Source: Panicum virgatum (taxonomy: Eukaryota; Streptophyta; Magnoliopsida; Poales; Poaceae). From it: 64,000 nt of DNA. This document shows, one piece after another, positions 34,430 through 46,116 of the stretch. The notes beneath the pieces are model-generated. The model was given only the letters and a program-made list of their open reading frames with translations. It had not been told where the DNA came from and did not search any database. The first letter of the stretch is position 1. Each line of letters starts with the position of its first letter. Where the stretch lies: assembly GCF_016808335.1 (NCBI RefSeq), contig NC_053137.1, positions 48,847,781 through 48,911,780 on the forward strand, in the 5' to 3' direction. The position numbers and the translations under genes are program-made.

Positions 34430-34546
34430 GCTCGTACGTTGCTACGGGTTAAACAAATTTTATATGTAATTCATGAGATGAAATATGCTCGTGCTTCGCT
34501 ATAAGTAAAACAAATTTTACATGTAATTCATGATATGAAATATTTG
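34430..34546. repeat. Two tandem copies of a 58-bp unit
   Basis: ATGCTCGTACGTTGCTACGG and ATGCTCGTGCTTCGCTATAA begin two copies, both continuing AAACAAATTTTAYATGTAAT. Just left lies ACTAG preceded by CTCT, which on the minus strand reads as a CTAG|T end after GTAGCAACGTACGAGC. This may be the 3' end of a second, minus-strand Helitron, but its other end was not found. Confidence 0.6.
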
Positions 34547-36028
34547 CAACATTACATAACAAATGAAATATACATGGGATGAAACTAATGCCAATATTTT
34601 TAATGAACGCTGACCCTTAGTCTAATTTTCATGGAGTTCTTGGGGTGAGGGGCTTGAGCTACCCCCCCCCCCCCCCACCCTACCCCTCCAACCCCACGCT
34701 GGCTCTGCTGCTCCTTCGTACGTAGATGAGTCATCTTGCAAAAAAAATGTTGATAGCATAATTCATAGAACACTGAGCACTCTAACTTGCCTAATTTGTC
34801 ACATGATGTATCTATTCCATTGTCCATTCTCCAATCTACAGGAAATATAACAAAAAGCCAAAGTTTGCAACCCCAGTATCAACTGGCACTGCATTCATAA
34901 TAAATTCCTAATCCTCAAAATCAAACGTTTTGCAGAGATAATAGGTTCATTAATTATGGATAAGAGTCCTCTCGCACTCCAAAGAAAGAAAGAAAAGCAT
35001 AAAGTCTAACTCTTGTTCTAGCTTTCATCATTCCTCAAGGGGCGAACTAAGGATATGTCCAGCAATGTCACCTGGAGCTTGCTCGCCATTGTTGCACAAT
35101 CTGTTTCAAGAACCATGGGAGCTGGGAGCTGGAATTTTTTCTAACCCAATAAGATGAGGATTAAAAAATAGTGTTTTGAGATCATTAGACATTACAATCT
35201 TGCAATATGCATGCTGTTTTAAACCAATACATAAGCATCTACTTTCAACAAAATAATAAAAAATTAAAGGCACATGAAAAAATTTAGAGAATGACCAAGT
35301 GAAAAGGTATTTGAATTTTCTGAGAATCCAAATCGGACCTTGAGGCCTTCATAGAGTGCACGTGAACGGCAAGACTGTAAGCACGAATGATCATATTCAG
35401 AACAAACAAATTCACGAAGTCTCTGTAATTTATTTCTCCTACGCACTGTTGACATGACCAAGCCAGGGGGCATGCAAGGATACATAGGATACTGTAAACA
35501 GATCCTTCCCACCACTGATAAGCTGCAAGGGTGTTTATCTCATGGACAAATCGATTAAACACATCTTCATATCATACAAAGAAGAGACCAAATTTAGAGC
35601 ACCATTTCAAGTAATTTGGATAGTACTTATTTTCTTGAAATATTATTTTGATAGTACTTCCAATAGACAGATCAAAAAGGTTATTTGAATCAAAAGTGCT
35701 ACACAACAAGCTCAGGAGGTAAAAGAAAAGGACTACAAAGGGTTGAATCTGATCGGTAAGTATCAAGGTTAATTTGAGGATAAGTATACATACACAATCT
35801 CTATTATTTGTTCTGGTGGACGGCATGGGAGATGCCACGGTTCACTGAAGGTGTTGGGACCCATGAAATACATCATGTGTAAGTGACCATGTAATTCTTC
35901 GGCCCTATTAGTTTGTAAGATCTATAGAAATATCAAAAATTCTATATCAGAATTTAAGACGGCTCCAATCTCCACACAAAAAAATCAGGACTACACATGA
36001 CACTTAAGATGTGAGCTATTAAAAAGAG
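34547..36028. other. Intergenic region without a gene
   Basis: AT-rich spacer with one poly-C run (about 34662-34676). No coding sequence or terminal repeats recognised. Confidence 0.4.
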
Positions 36029-36030
36029 TA

Positions 36031-36178
36031 CTCCATCCGTTCTAAAATGTAGGTAGTTTTGACTTTTTCAGATTCATATATTTTACTATGTATCTAGACA
36101 TATGTTATATCTAGGTGCATAGCAAACAACTATGAATCTAGAAAAACCAAAACGACCTACATTTTGGAACGGAGGGAG
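36031..36178. mobile_element. Stowaway-type MITE, 148 bp
   Basis: Ends CTCCATCCGTTCTAAAATGT and ACATTTTGGAACGGAGGGAG are inverted repeats, flanked by TA on both sides (36029-36030, 36179-36180). This is the Tc1/mariner-derived Stowaway signature. Confidence 0.9.
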
Positions 36179-36310
36179 TATGAAGTACTTCATTTACTGA
36201 TTATAGGAAGGGAAAAAGGATGGTTTGGTGCTGGCCCAGGTAACTCATCAGTGCCGACAAAAATTCCATACGAGCAATAGTTAAAACGTCTACTTCGGTC
36301 TTTTTGTGTA

Positions 36311-36539
36311 CTCCCTCCGGCCTAAAATAAACGTAATTCTAGGATCAAGCACACAAACCAATGCTAGGCATAAAATTGTAAAAATACCTCTTGTTTTTTA
36401 TGATGAGTGGATAAGATGTTAGTTGTCTTTTGCCAAAATATTTCAAAATTGCTTGTCATTTGGGGTAGGTTCAAAGTTAGCAATTTTTATGGGATAAATT
36501 CTGAATTTTATAGTTGCAATTATTTTGGGACGGATGTAG
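36311..36539. mobile_element. Stowaway-type MITE, 229 bp
   Basis: Left end CTCCCTCCGGCCTAAAATAA; right end reads CTACATCCGTCCCAAAATAA outside-in; TA duplication at 36309-36310 and 36540-36541. Diverged from the copy at 36031. Confidence 0.8.
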
Positions 36540-36799
36540 TAGTATAGTAGATAAAATTTACGTGGGCTGGGATGTGAGATTTCCTAATGGGCCGGGCAAG
36601 GCCGCGCTGCCGAATTCTATTCCTCTGGCCTGGGCCAAGGCAAGCCACGTCATCACGCACTAATCAAAGCCCCCGCATAAACAGAGCCACGCAAATTATC
36701 CTGATTGCCGAGTATAGTTTGTTTAGTTTAATCCCCTCTTGCTGAATTGAGTTGAGTACTATACTAAAGGGCCAAGAATCGGCGCGCGCTCGTGAGTCG

Positions 36800-36920
36800 T
36801 GGCCCACATACTATTCATGCGGGTCCCACATACTATTCACGTGGGACCCACGTGGGGCCCACGTACTATTTAGGCGGGACTCACGTGGGGGCCCACGTAC
36901 TATTCAGGCGGGACCCACGA
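36800..36920. repeat. Imperfect tandem of GCGGGACCCACGTGG units
   Basis: Four or five degenerate copies of CACGTACTATTCANGCGGGA with palindromic CACGTG and GTGGGCCCAC cores between 36800 and 36920. Non-coding. The unit size drifts between about 27 and 40 bases. Confidence 0.7.
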
Positions 36921-37485
36921 TTCTATTAAGTTAGTCTCTTTATCTTAAAAAATATTTTCCTTCCATTATTTGACAATACAAAATATATTTAACTACTTCC
37001 TACATACAAAAATAATAACTAAACTTTGTATACTACATTTACATGTGATAGTTGTACTACTTCTTGGGTTTTGATTTCCCTCCGTAAACCCACAAAATAT
37101 AATTAAATTGTTCATTCATTTCTAATCTTATTTTTTTCCTACTAAAATAATTAAACTATACTTACTGACAAAAAAGAGTAAATTTCAGTGGCGGTCATCG
37201 ATCTTGCGCCAAGATTTCATCTAGTTCCCGGTACTTGCAATCTGCATAAGCGCATACATAAACTTGTAATTGGCTCACATGTAGGTCCAAACCCTCTCCG
37301 CCCGCGCCCGGGGGGACCACGTGGACTGCCTGGTGGTTCACTAAATGCAAAAAAAAACCCTGGGAAATACGAGTCTCAGATATTTCATCCTTCCTCTTTC
37401 TTCTCCGCGCGTGAGGGGCATTGGGGGCGACTGCGGGCGGCGGCTAGGGTTCGAGGACCCTTCTCTGGAGGCTCCCGTCCTCTCC

Positions 37486-39470
37486 ATGGCCCCGAGGAGG
37501 AGGACGCCGGACGACCCCCCACCAGATTATGGTGAGTCCTTAGCCTCTCCGCTTTGCTCGTCCCCACACTCCTTCCCCGTCCGGCTAGCCTGCCTTCCCC
37601 GCGCTCTGTCCCCGGTCGGCCCGCCGCCTCCCCGTGCTCTCTCCCCGGCCGGCGGTCCGCCTCCCCGTGCTCTCTCCCTGGCGGGCGGTCCGCCTACCCG
37701 TGCTCCCTCCCCGGTCGGCCATGGAGAGGACCCGCGCTCCCTCCCAGTCCGGTCGCTCGCCTCACCGTCAGCAGGCTCAGCAGGCGCCTGCACGCGCTCC
37801 CTATGACCCTTGTTCACTAGTGCTCGCAAAGTGGATCCCCTGAAATTTCGATTCCCCGTTGGCACAATAGCTTCGCCCTCTTGCCTATATGAACTGAACT
37901 GCCTCTCTCATTAATCAGTATTGATATATAGCCATTGGTGATGCAAGCATATTCCATTCACTAATTTTCACGCCAACTGCAGTTTAGTTCCCTATTATTT
38001 GGTTGTGTGTTGCATCCTAGATGATTTATGCTCTGTGGTTCTGTTCATAATGTAGGAGCTGATGAGATGAGGTTTTCTGTTGAGGTTCACCATGGTGGGG
38101 TTTTCTGCGGGAATGGACAGAATCGTGCCTACCAGAATTGCAAGGTAGATTGGTGGGATCATGTCGATGCTTGGTCCTGGTCTTTTTTCTAGGTTGAAGA
38201 AATCGTTATGAAACTAGGCTATGGGTTAAATCCATCCAACTTGAAGGTGTACTGGCTCTTACCTGGGAAAAAATTGTCCGATGGTTTGAGGTATTTGTCC
38301 TCTGATGATGACACAGCGGTGATGAGCAGAGTGGCTGATAAGGTGAAGAATTTTGTCATCTATTTTGATCATACCCCTTTAGGAGAGGACTGTGAGGAAG
38401 TTCTAGATTTCCTGGACAGTGACAATGATGTTCAAGAGGGCGATGATGACCTTTTCACTGATAATGTTGATGATGAAGGGGTGATAAACCCTGTAGTTGT
38501 TAAGTCAAAGAAGGCAGCTGGGAGCAGGATGGGAAATGGGAATGCAATAGTTGTTTCTGAACCACAGAGTCCTGATGAGGAAACCGATGATGAACTGGAC
38601 CTACCAGATGATGAGGATGGAGCAAATGGAGTGAGACTTAAATTTAAAACATTTGTGCCAGATGACCTTAACAATCCAACATTTAGGCTTGGTATGAGCT
38701 TCCCTTCAGTTGAGATGGTCAGAAAAGCTGTGACAGAGTATAGCTTGAAACATAGAGTCGACATCAAGATGCCTAGAAATGATAAGATGAGGATTAGTGC
38801 TCACTGTGCACTTGGTTGCCCTTGGACGTTGTACTGCTCAATGGACAGTAGGGTGAAGACCTTTCTAGTGAAGAAATATGTCGCAGAACATAACTGCAGA
38901 AGGGAGTGGGATCTCAAGAGATGCACTGCAAAGTAGCTAGCAGAGAAGTATATTGAAAGCTTCCGGGCTGATGAGAAGATGACTTTGGGTAATTTTTCTA
39001 GGACAGTACAAAAGGAATGGAACTTTACACCTACTAGAAGCAAGCTTTGGAGAGCCAGAAGGCTAGCTTTGGAAACCATCTATGGAGATGAGCTTGGACA
39101 GAATAATAAACTTTGGGATTATGGCAATGAGATACTAAGATCAAACCCTGGAAGCACATTCTATCTAAAGCTTTTAGATGGCCATTTTAGCCATCTATAC
39201 ATGTCTCTTGATGCTTGCAAGATAGGGTTTCTTAGTGGTTGTAGACCAGTTATTTTCCTTGATGGGTGTCATTTGAAAACTAAATTTGGGGGTATTCTAC
39301 TGACTGCTGTTGGGGTGGACCCAAATGACTGTATATTTCCAACATCAGTGGCTGTTGTTGAAGTGGAATCCCTAGCCACATGGAAGTGGTTCCTAGAGAC
39401 ACTCAAGCAAGATCTTAATATTGACAACACATATCCATGGACCATGTATGCATGCTATGAGGCACCATAA
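37486..39470 (+). pseudogene. MURA-type transposase, truncated
   Basis: Exon 1 (37486-37531, MAPRRRTPDDPPPDY) ends at GGTGAG. Exon 2 starts 38056 after TGTAG and opens with the N-terminal MULE segment (MRFSVEVHHGGVFCGNGQNR). Then follow an acidic linker, the DNA-binding MuDR domain (FRLGMSFPSVEMVRKAVTEY and CALGCPWTLYC) and the start of the MULE DDE domain ([20 protein letters not shown], first Asp in LDGCH). In-frame TAG codons at 38190-38192 and 38934-38936 break the frame. After TYPWTM the family sequence is lost and the frame ends at 39470, so later catalytic residues, the zinc knuckle and the C terminus are missing. Confidence 0.85.
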
Positions 39471-39651
39471 ACTTGTATGGAACCTCAGCTGCAACCAAGA
39501 CGCCCTGTATGCATGCCGTGTGGCACCAGTAACCTATATTATGCTTTGTATGGATGCTATTTCAAATGGCTAATATGATGTGTGCATCTAGTTCTTTATC
39601 TCCAGATCTGTGTCAACATGTACTCCATTTTCAGTCACCAATTGATTCATT

Positions 39652-39877
39652 CATTCACAAATTGTAGGGGACAGGAGACACGTTGGGCAGAAATGGTGTG
39701 AGCAAATGAGAAAATGAAGAAGTACAGGGGGGTTTTCTGCATTTAGTGAACCGACCTGGCAGTCCATTCACAAATTATAGGGGACAGGAGATGTTGGGCA
39801 GAAATGGTGTGAGCAAATGGGAAAATGAAGAAGTACATGTGGTTTTTTGCATTTAGTGAACCACCTGGCAGTCCCCC
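39652..39877. repeat. 113-bp tandem duplication at inner edge of MULE repeat
   Basis: CATTCACAAATTRTAGGGGA starts at 39652 and again at 39765. Each copy runs through GGGCAGAAATGGTGTGAGCA and TTTAGTGAACC to CTGGCAGTCC. The unit spans the boundary between element interior and right terminal repeat. Confidence 0.85.
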
Positions 39878-40420
39878 CGGGCGCGGGCGGAGAGGGTTTG
39901 GACCTAGATGTGAGCCAAATGCAAGTTCATGTATGCGCTTGTGCAGATTGTAAGTACCGGGATCTAGATGAGATCTTGGCGCAAGTTCAATGACCGCCAC
40001 TGAAATTTACTCAAAAAAATCCTAAGGAAAAATTACATGTAACTCTATACTACAATGCTTGAAATTGACGTGCTCTCAGACACAAAACTACTATGCTGCT
40101 GCACTGTAATTTTTAGATCTAACTCAATACATCAATATGATATTGCTTCGAATATAGTAACGAATAATATCTTTTTATTAATATTTTAAATCACGTTTTT
40201 TTATAGGCGCGCTTAGAGCGCCAGTTTTTCTACTCCGTAGTACTCAACCGCGACGTCAATTACAGCTTCAGATCGAATAGTTATTCTGAGACCGTCACAT
40301 GTTTAATGATAGCGTATGCAATTAAGCACGGAACCTATAGCTGAGCCGGCGAGCTCGATCTGCTCTACTCGCTTGTTCCTTTCTTGCCTTCGGGCTCACC
40401 TATCCCGGCCCCGATCCTCC

Positions 40421-42174
40421 ATGGCCACCCTCACCTTGCCGCCGACCAACGCCGGCGGCCAGACCGCCACCCAGGAAGGCCCTGCAGGGTATGTGCCCGC
40501 CACCTTTGCTGCTGCTTTGTTTTGTCCTGTGTATTATTTTTTTTCCTTTTGGGGGTTTCGCAAGACTCAACCTACCGAGCCGAGGAATTGATGCCAAATC
40601 TGATGGGTGGTTTCTTGAATTTCCTCTTTATGGTGCCACGGGATCAGGAAGCCTGGCGCGAGCGCTGCAGATCCGGGCGGCATGGATTCAGAGTACGTTT
40701 TCTCGGACTAGGAATCTGTGATTTGTTCTGTGCTGTTTGCGACAACGACTCGTGGATTTGTCTGATGCGGTTTATTCCGGTGAATAGGTGGGTTGTTCTG
40801 GGGAAATCGGACATCGTTCCGGCGGATTTGGCCGAGGCCGCCGCTGCCGCAGGGCACCCCCGCCTCAACTTCTCGCCGCTGCCGATGATACCTATCTGGT
40901 ACGAATTGGGGATAGCAATTTTCTTCTTTGTTTGGTTTTTTTGTCTGAACTCTGAAGCACAAAATAGGATCGGAATTATGTGCTTAACATGCTCCATGTT
41001 TCTCTCTCAGGGTGCAGATGGTCCTTGGGGGCGTGGCTTACACGGCTGTGCCGTTCTACAAGAGGGCCAGGAAGATCGAAGGTATGTTCAGACCCATAGC
41101 ACTGCGAGTTGCAGGATGCAGAATTGCAGATGGTGGTTGGTGACTGGGGCCTTGGGGGTGTAGTTCAGGATTGATTGTCAGTTTATATAGTTTATAGTAT
41201 ATCATGGATGATCAGATGAATTACAAACTGCTGACACATGTTCATATAACCCAGTTCCTAACAGCTTATTGCAATGATTGAATTACTATGTCAGGCGAAA
41301 CGTTGAACAATGTAGAAACTGCAGTGGAGGTTGTGGAGCATGTCGCTGAGGTAACAGAGAAGCTAGCTGCCAACGCAGCCAATTCCCTACCAGAGAACGG
41401 GTCTCTGCAGAAGGTTGCTGTGGAGATTGAGTACATTGCTGAAGTGGTGGATAAGGATGCACACAAGGTTGAAGCGGTCATTCAGAAGGTACGCGTTGCA
41501 CTATCACTGCTCCTCTTACTTAAAATTGAAAAGTATGTCAACATATTAAGGATGTCATATTGCAGTCGTACATGACAAATTAAAAATCTTATGTATTAAT
41601 TTGTTATCAGCCACGTTTTTTCACTAGAAACTAGTAAGGTACATGGAAAAGACGTGCCAGAACAAACTTCAGACCTTTTCATTGTAGGAAAATTCTGACC
41701 ACATTAACATGGGATCTTTGTTAAAAAAAAAACAGCAGGACCACTGCTCAAACAAGGATCTTATTTAGCTGTTCATGTAAGAAACTGACGACACATTCAA
41801 TCTTTTCTTAACTTGGAGCTGGGAAAACCATATTCTAAAATATTACTCCCGATGCTTCCTGCAAAACTTGCCTTTTATTTGGCAAGTTCAGAACACTCGT
41901 GTCTGCTTTATTTCAGAAACACTTCAGACCTGCTGAACATGCTTGGGTAGCTTCGTACCAAATTTATTCAGGCATCCAGCTAAAACTAGAAACAGTTTTC
42001 TTTCGTCCAATCAAAGATAATTCCATGTATTATGGAAAAGTTAAACCTCTTCTATTGCAGATTGAAGACATGAGTGAGAAGATCGATGCCGCTATGGAGC
42101 CTATCATTGAAGCGCTTGAGAAGGACTTCAAGCCGAACCCAACATCCTCTACTGGATTAGATGCCAAGAAATAA
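40421..42174 (+). CDS. Unrecognised 185-aa membrane/helical protein
   Basis: Five exons: 40421-40488, 40788-40898, 41011-41081, 41295-41488, 42061-42174. All borders are GT/AG and phases agree (2, 2, 1, 0), giving 558 coding bases with stop. The protein starts MATLTLPPTNAGGQTATQEG. It has a hydrophobic stretch at about 53-72 (PLPMIPIWVQMVLGGVAYTA) followed by FYKRARK, then a long acidic amphipathic helix region (90-170, NNVETAVEVVEHVAEVTEKL...) likely coiled coil, and ends DAKK. One membrane anchor with a helical soluble tail is what the sequence shows; small plastid-envelope proteins can look like this, but I cannot assign family or location. Clean exon phases argue for a working gene. Confidence 0.85.
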
Positions 42175-42782
42175 TAGTTCATGTAGATTCGAGGGAAAAA
42201 GTGAAGGGTTGCTTGTTGTAAATATGGTTCTTTCTTTTCTTCTCTAGCTTTCTGAATTCCTTGTAAATATGGACCAGAACCGCTCCATGATGTAGTAAGA
42301 CATGGTGACGGTGTGTGTGCCGGATGCTCGAATCGGAGTGTCATGATGGTCAAAATGTATTAAAAAAAAAATACCGACTGGAGTCTGGAATATTACATAG
42401 ACCTTGTGTTCCAATCATTTTGAATCCATAATGATCATCGCTTTGAAAAGGAAAATAAAAATTAAAATACTCAAATGCACCACACTCGTTCTCCATGAGG
42501 TGATGAATGCAGATGGGAATGGGATGGGGAGATTGATCTACGAATTTCCTAGAAACTCTATGTGGTTCTTATACGTGCCCATTGAACACTCGATCAGCGC
42601 AATTGCCCAAATGGATCTCGATGGCCATGTTTTACTCTGCACTCTGGCATCGGTCCCCTGACCACGAACTGATCAAAGCCAAATTGCCCTTGTTGCTCCA
42701 CACACTTCAGTATCAGTTCCCTAACGCGTGCAGTTTTCATGGGAGCACCGTGTAGTTTTCCACTATAATGACTTATCTTAGC

Positions 42783-43383
42783 CAAGGTTCACCAAACCGG
42801 TGGGAACCGGTCCGGTTTGACCGGTTACCGGTCAAACCGGCCCGGCCCGGTTCCGGTTTGACCGGTTACCGGTCAAACCGGCCCGGCCCGGTTCCGGTTT
42901 GGACCGGTACCAAACCGGACCAAATTCAAAATTCAAATTTAAATTCAAAAAAATGAAAAATTCTCAAAAAATTCCTAAAAATACTTCAAGGTGCGACGAA
43001 TTTAATGGTGTCAAATTTTCTCAAAAATTCGTTCATTTAGTATAGTTTGCAGGGATTTGAAGTTAAACAAAAAAACGTGCATAAAAAATATACAAATACA
43101 ATGTAAAAGTATTTTAAAAAAGGATTGGAGGGTTCATTTAGACTAAAATATGTTATACAAACATTCATTTAGTATACTTTGCGGGCATTTGGATTTAAAC
43201 CAAAAAAGAAAAAAATTTGGATTTAGCTGGTTACCAGTCAAACCGACCGGTATACCGGTCCGAACCGGTTGAACTGCGAAATTTGAATTCCACCGGTACC
43301 GACCGGTTTCCGTCCAAACCGGACCGGTATACCGGTACCGGACCGCGCCGGTTTGGCCGGACCGGTCGGTAAGGTTAACCCTG
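42783..43383. mobile_element. hAT-type MITE rich in ACCGGT palindromes
   Basis: Left end CAAGGTTCACCAAACCGG; right end reads CAGGGTTAACCTTACCGACC outside-in. Flanks ATCTTAGC and ATATCAGC agree at 6 of 8 positions, fitting a decayed 8-bp duplication. The left arm has two tandem copies of about 41 bases with ACCGGTTACCGGTCAAACCG and GGCCCGGCCCGG. The right arm repeats ACCGGTATACCGGT. The interior is AT-rich. Confidence 0.6.
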
Positions 43384-43691
43384 ATATCAGCTACTGATTT
43401 CGTTTCACATGATATTTATCCAACTGTTAAAAAAATCATCCAGCGATTATTATTTGTACTGCTTCCTTTCACAAGCACCTGCCAGATTTCCCTAACATAA
43501 AACGAATGGTTTTCAAAAAAAAAACATAAAACGAATGGACCGTGCAGTGCCATGCTCTGCGTACGAGAGGCCTTGCCCGAGCTGCAAGAATTTCGAGATG
43601 AATTTGGGACACAGTAGCAGGAGGGAGGCATGAGAGTGACGAATCCGAGACAGTTAGTTGAGTCCTGCCCCAGTCTTGATGTTGCTCTCTA

Positions 43692-44174
43692 CTCCTTCCG
43701 TCCCAAAATAAAATTTGCTTTGTAAGTAGTTCGCGAATGGCCCCGTTTAGTTACCCGTTTAGTTGCTGTGTAAGATGTTACTCTCTACGCCAATTGGCCC
43801 CGTTTAGTTCGAGGAAAGTTTGCGAAAAGTTACTGTATCACGTTTCGTTGTTATTTGACAAATAATGTCTAATCATGGACTAATTAGGCTTAAAAGATTC
43901 ATCTCGTACTAATCAGTTAAATTGTGTAAGTAGTTATTTTTTTAACTACATTTAATGCTCCATGCATGTGTCAAAAAATTCGATGTGATGGGTACTGTAG
44001 AAATTTTTTTGAGAACTAAACGGGGAAGTGTAGTTTGGATTCAAAATTTGTTCCAAAATAAGTGTTATCTCTCTCCTCCTCTATCCCTCCTCGTTTCACG
44101 TGCACTCTCTATTTTTTTTACCCTTCCTTAATTTTCGTGCTCAACTCCTAAAACTATACTTATTTGGAACTGAG
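43692..44174. mobile_element. Stowaway-like MITE with nested insertion
   Basis: Left end CTCCTTCCGTCCCAAAATAA after TA (43690-43691); right end reads CTCAGTTCCAAATAAGTATA outside-in before TA (44175-44176). The GGCC-type MITE at 43796-44027 sits inside it. Confidence 0.55.
43796..44027. mobile_element. GGCC-GTTTAGTT MITE (copy E), nested
   Basis: Starts GGCCCCGTTTAGTTCGAGG and ends GAACTAAACGGGGAA. The interior has GATTCATCTCGTACTAATCA and GGGTACTGTAGAAA. A shorter subfamily of about 230 bases, like the copy at 60446. Confidence 0.7.
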
Positions 44175-44251
44175 TATACTTAATTTTCCCTGACCAGGCA
44201 TAACTCTCCTCGATTATTCACATCAGGGATGATTTGAGCTACATGTTCACG

Positions 44252-44279
44252 CCCCCCCCCCCCCCCCCCCCCCCCCCCC
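44252..44279. repeat. 28-base poly-C run
   Basis: An uninterrupted run of C between two Gs. The true length may differ, since such runs are unstable and error-prone in sequencing. Confidence 0.9.
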
Positions 44280-44621
44280 GTTTTCAACGCGCCACGACGT
44301 CTTGATCACACAAATGCGTTAGAGTTTTGATCACACAAAAAAGATGCACTTCACAGCACGAAGATGACAGCAGCTGGTTGCCCTACCCGTAGCCTCTAGT
44401 GCCGCTTTCGTGTTAAGCTTTTGGTCGCACTCGCACCGTATGCACTCCAATTCCTTCCTCATAATTCTTCGACACATCATTGCACTTATTCCACTTCTGA
44501 AGAAATTAGTCAAAAAAGCTAAAGGAACGAAAGAAACATGCAAGAAATAAGAATCATCACGGGCCGGATTTTGCATTTCAAAACATAACAACCAGGAGGT
44601 GACGGTCTCTATAATAAACAC

Positions 44622-44628
44622 TTAAATA
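44622..44628 (+). promoter_or_regulatory. TATA-like box of uclacyanin 1
   Basis: TTAAATA followed by GACC, 170 bases above the ATG. The same AAATAGACC context follows the TATA box of uclacyanin 3 at 54171, supporting shared promoter ancestry. Confidence 0.5.
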
Positions 44629-44797
44629 GACCACCGTGTCCAACCTCACCTCATGTCAAAGTGTGCAGCAGCTAGCAACAGTGGGGAACAGGTGATTTCT
44701 GTTCGTAATCCTGATCGGTCTCCCGCGCCGAACCGGTGGTGCGCCTCCGTTCTTGTGTCCCTCACTGTCGCAGCACATCGCAAGGCTAAAGATCACC

Positions 44798-45389
44798 ATG
44801 CTGCCCAACACTTTGGCTCGTGTCGTAGCAATACTGCTCGCCGCGGGCTTCACGGCGGCGGCGCTGGCCTCGGCCACGACGTTCGTCGTCGGCAACGACC
44901 AGGGGTGGACGATCGGCGTCGACTACATCGCCTGGGTCAGAGGCAAGACGTTCAAGGTCGGAGACAAACTGGGTGAGTGGTCAGCTCTGCTCCCTTAGAC
45001 CAGCCTGCAGAGTGCAGCTGCGCATGCGCTGGCGCGTCGTGAGAAACCTAGCAATTGCAGTGTTCAGCTACCCGAGCGCGGAGCACACGGTGACGGAGGT
45101 GGGGAAGAACGACTACTTCGCCTGCGCCGGCGGCGGCGCGCTGCGCAACGACCGCAGCGGCTCGACCAACGTCACGCTCACGGGCCCCGGCACGCGCTAC
45201 TTCATCTGCAACATCCCGGGACACTGCACCATCGGCATGAGGCTCGCCGTCACCGTTGCCGGGGACGGCTCGCCGCCCCCGGTCGTCACTTCGGCAGCCA
45301 CTGCAGCCACGACGGGCTCCCGGATCCGGCCAAGGATGGGCCCTGCAGTCGCTGCGGCCGCGGGAGCTATGATCAAGCTCGCGTTGTAG
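44798..45389 (+). CDS. Uclacyanin-type blue copper protein 1
   Basis: Two exons, 44798-44972 and 45061-45389, joined in phase 1 (GDKL|VFSY); 167 residues. It has a signal peptide (1-25) and then a plastocyanin-like phytocyanin domain. Type I copper ligands are H67 (in EHTVTEV), C108, H113 and M118 (YFICNIPGHCTIGM), with C80-C114 as the expected disulfide. Met as axial ligand fits uclacyanin/plantacyanin and not stellacyanin (Gln). A Pro/Thr-rich linker and hydrophobic C terminus (GPAVAAAAGAMIKLAL) suggest a GPI anchor at the outer plasma membrane, where such proteins carry electrons or act in wall and pollen-tube biology. First of three tandem copies. In-frame sequence above the ATG is not signal-peptide-like, so 44798 was chosen. 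Confidence 0.88.
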
Positions 45390-45881
45390 TATAAGTCAGC
45401 TAATTAGCAGTTAACACTTCGACTATGAAACGAAGCTAAGCATGATCAACACCTTCGATTTTGCGACGCGGTATAAGCTGAAGGCCACGAGCATGACAAG
45501 GATGAAACCCTCGGATCAGCCGATCATCAGATGAAGCTTGGAACCGAAGGTGACGTCCGTAAGTCGCAGCAGAACTGCAGAAGAAGAAGCATGTGAGTCG
45601 TTGGCGAAGGTCCAGGCAGAAGCTCACGAGGGAAGCATGAATGAACAAGATAAAGAAGTCTGAATTGTATACTTCTCTTCCCAATAAAAACCATATGGTA
45701 GAGCATATTCCAGGAATATTGTAAAAGTAAAGGGTAAAATAGGAATGTAAAAATCCCTCTACTTAGTATAAATATTAAAGGAAGACTTTTTTTTTAGAAA
45801 ATCATGAACTGTAATCTTGTGAAGACATAATAGTATTACAGTTCACTATTTGGTTTTGAACCCATTAGATATCCACACTTA
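45390..45881. other. 3' flank of uclacyanin 1
   Basis: 3'-UTR and spacer with no other recognised feature. Confidence 0.4.
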
Positions 45882-46116
45882 CTCCCTCCGTTCCAAATTA
45901 TAGTTCGTTTGACTTTTCTGATCCCAAATTTGACCGGTCGTTTTATTCAAAAATTTGTGCAAAGTATCACTTCTTTTATCTTGGGTTGTTTTATCAATAC
46001 AAGATCATCAAGAATGATTTAAATTTGACAATTTTTACATAATTTTTTTGAATAAGATGATTGGTCAAACCTAGAGCCAAAAAAGTCAAACGAACTACAA
46101 TTTGAAACGGAGATAG
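45882..46116. mobile_element. Stowaway-type MITE, 235 bp
   Basis: Left end CTCCCTCCGTTCCAAATTAT; right end reads CTATCTCCGTTTCAAATTGT outside-in; TA at both flanks (45880-45881, 46117-46118). Arms contain AGTTCGTTTGACTTTT and its complement. Confidence 0.88.

Larger units (their letters stand above)
37176..40012 (+). mobile_element. Mutator-like element with long inverted repeats
   Basis: 37176-37359 and 39839-40012 are inverted copies of about 175-184 bases, both reading GAGTAAATTTCAGTGGCGGT from the outside and ending inward at TTCACTAAATGCAAAAAA. Between them lies a broken MURA transposase gene. Long terminal repeats plus MURA define a MULE. The flanking A-runs obscure any 9-bp target duplication. 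The transposase is truncated after its first catalytic region, so the element cannot move on its own. Confidence 0.88.
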
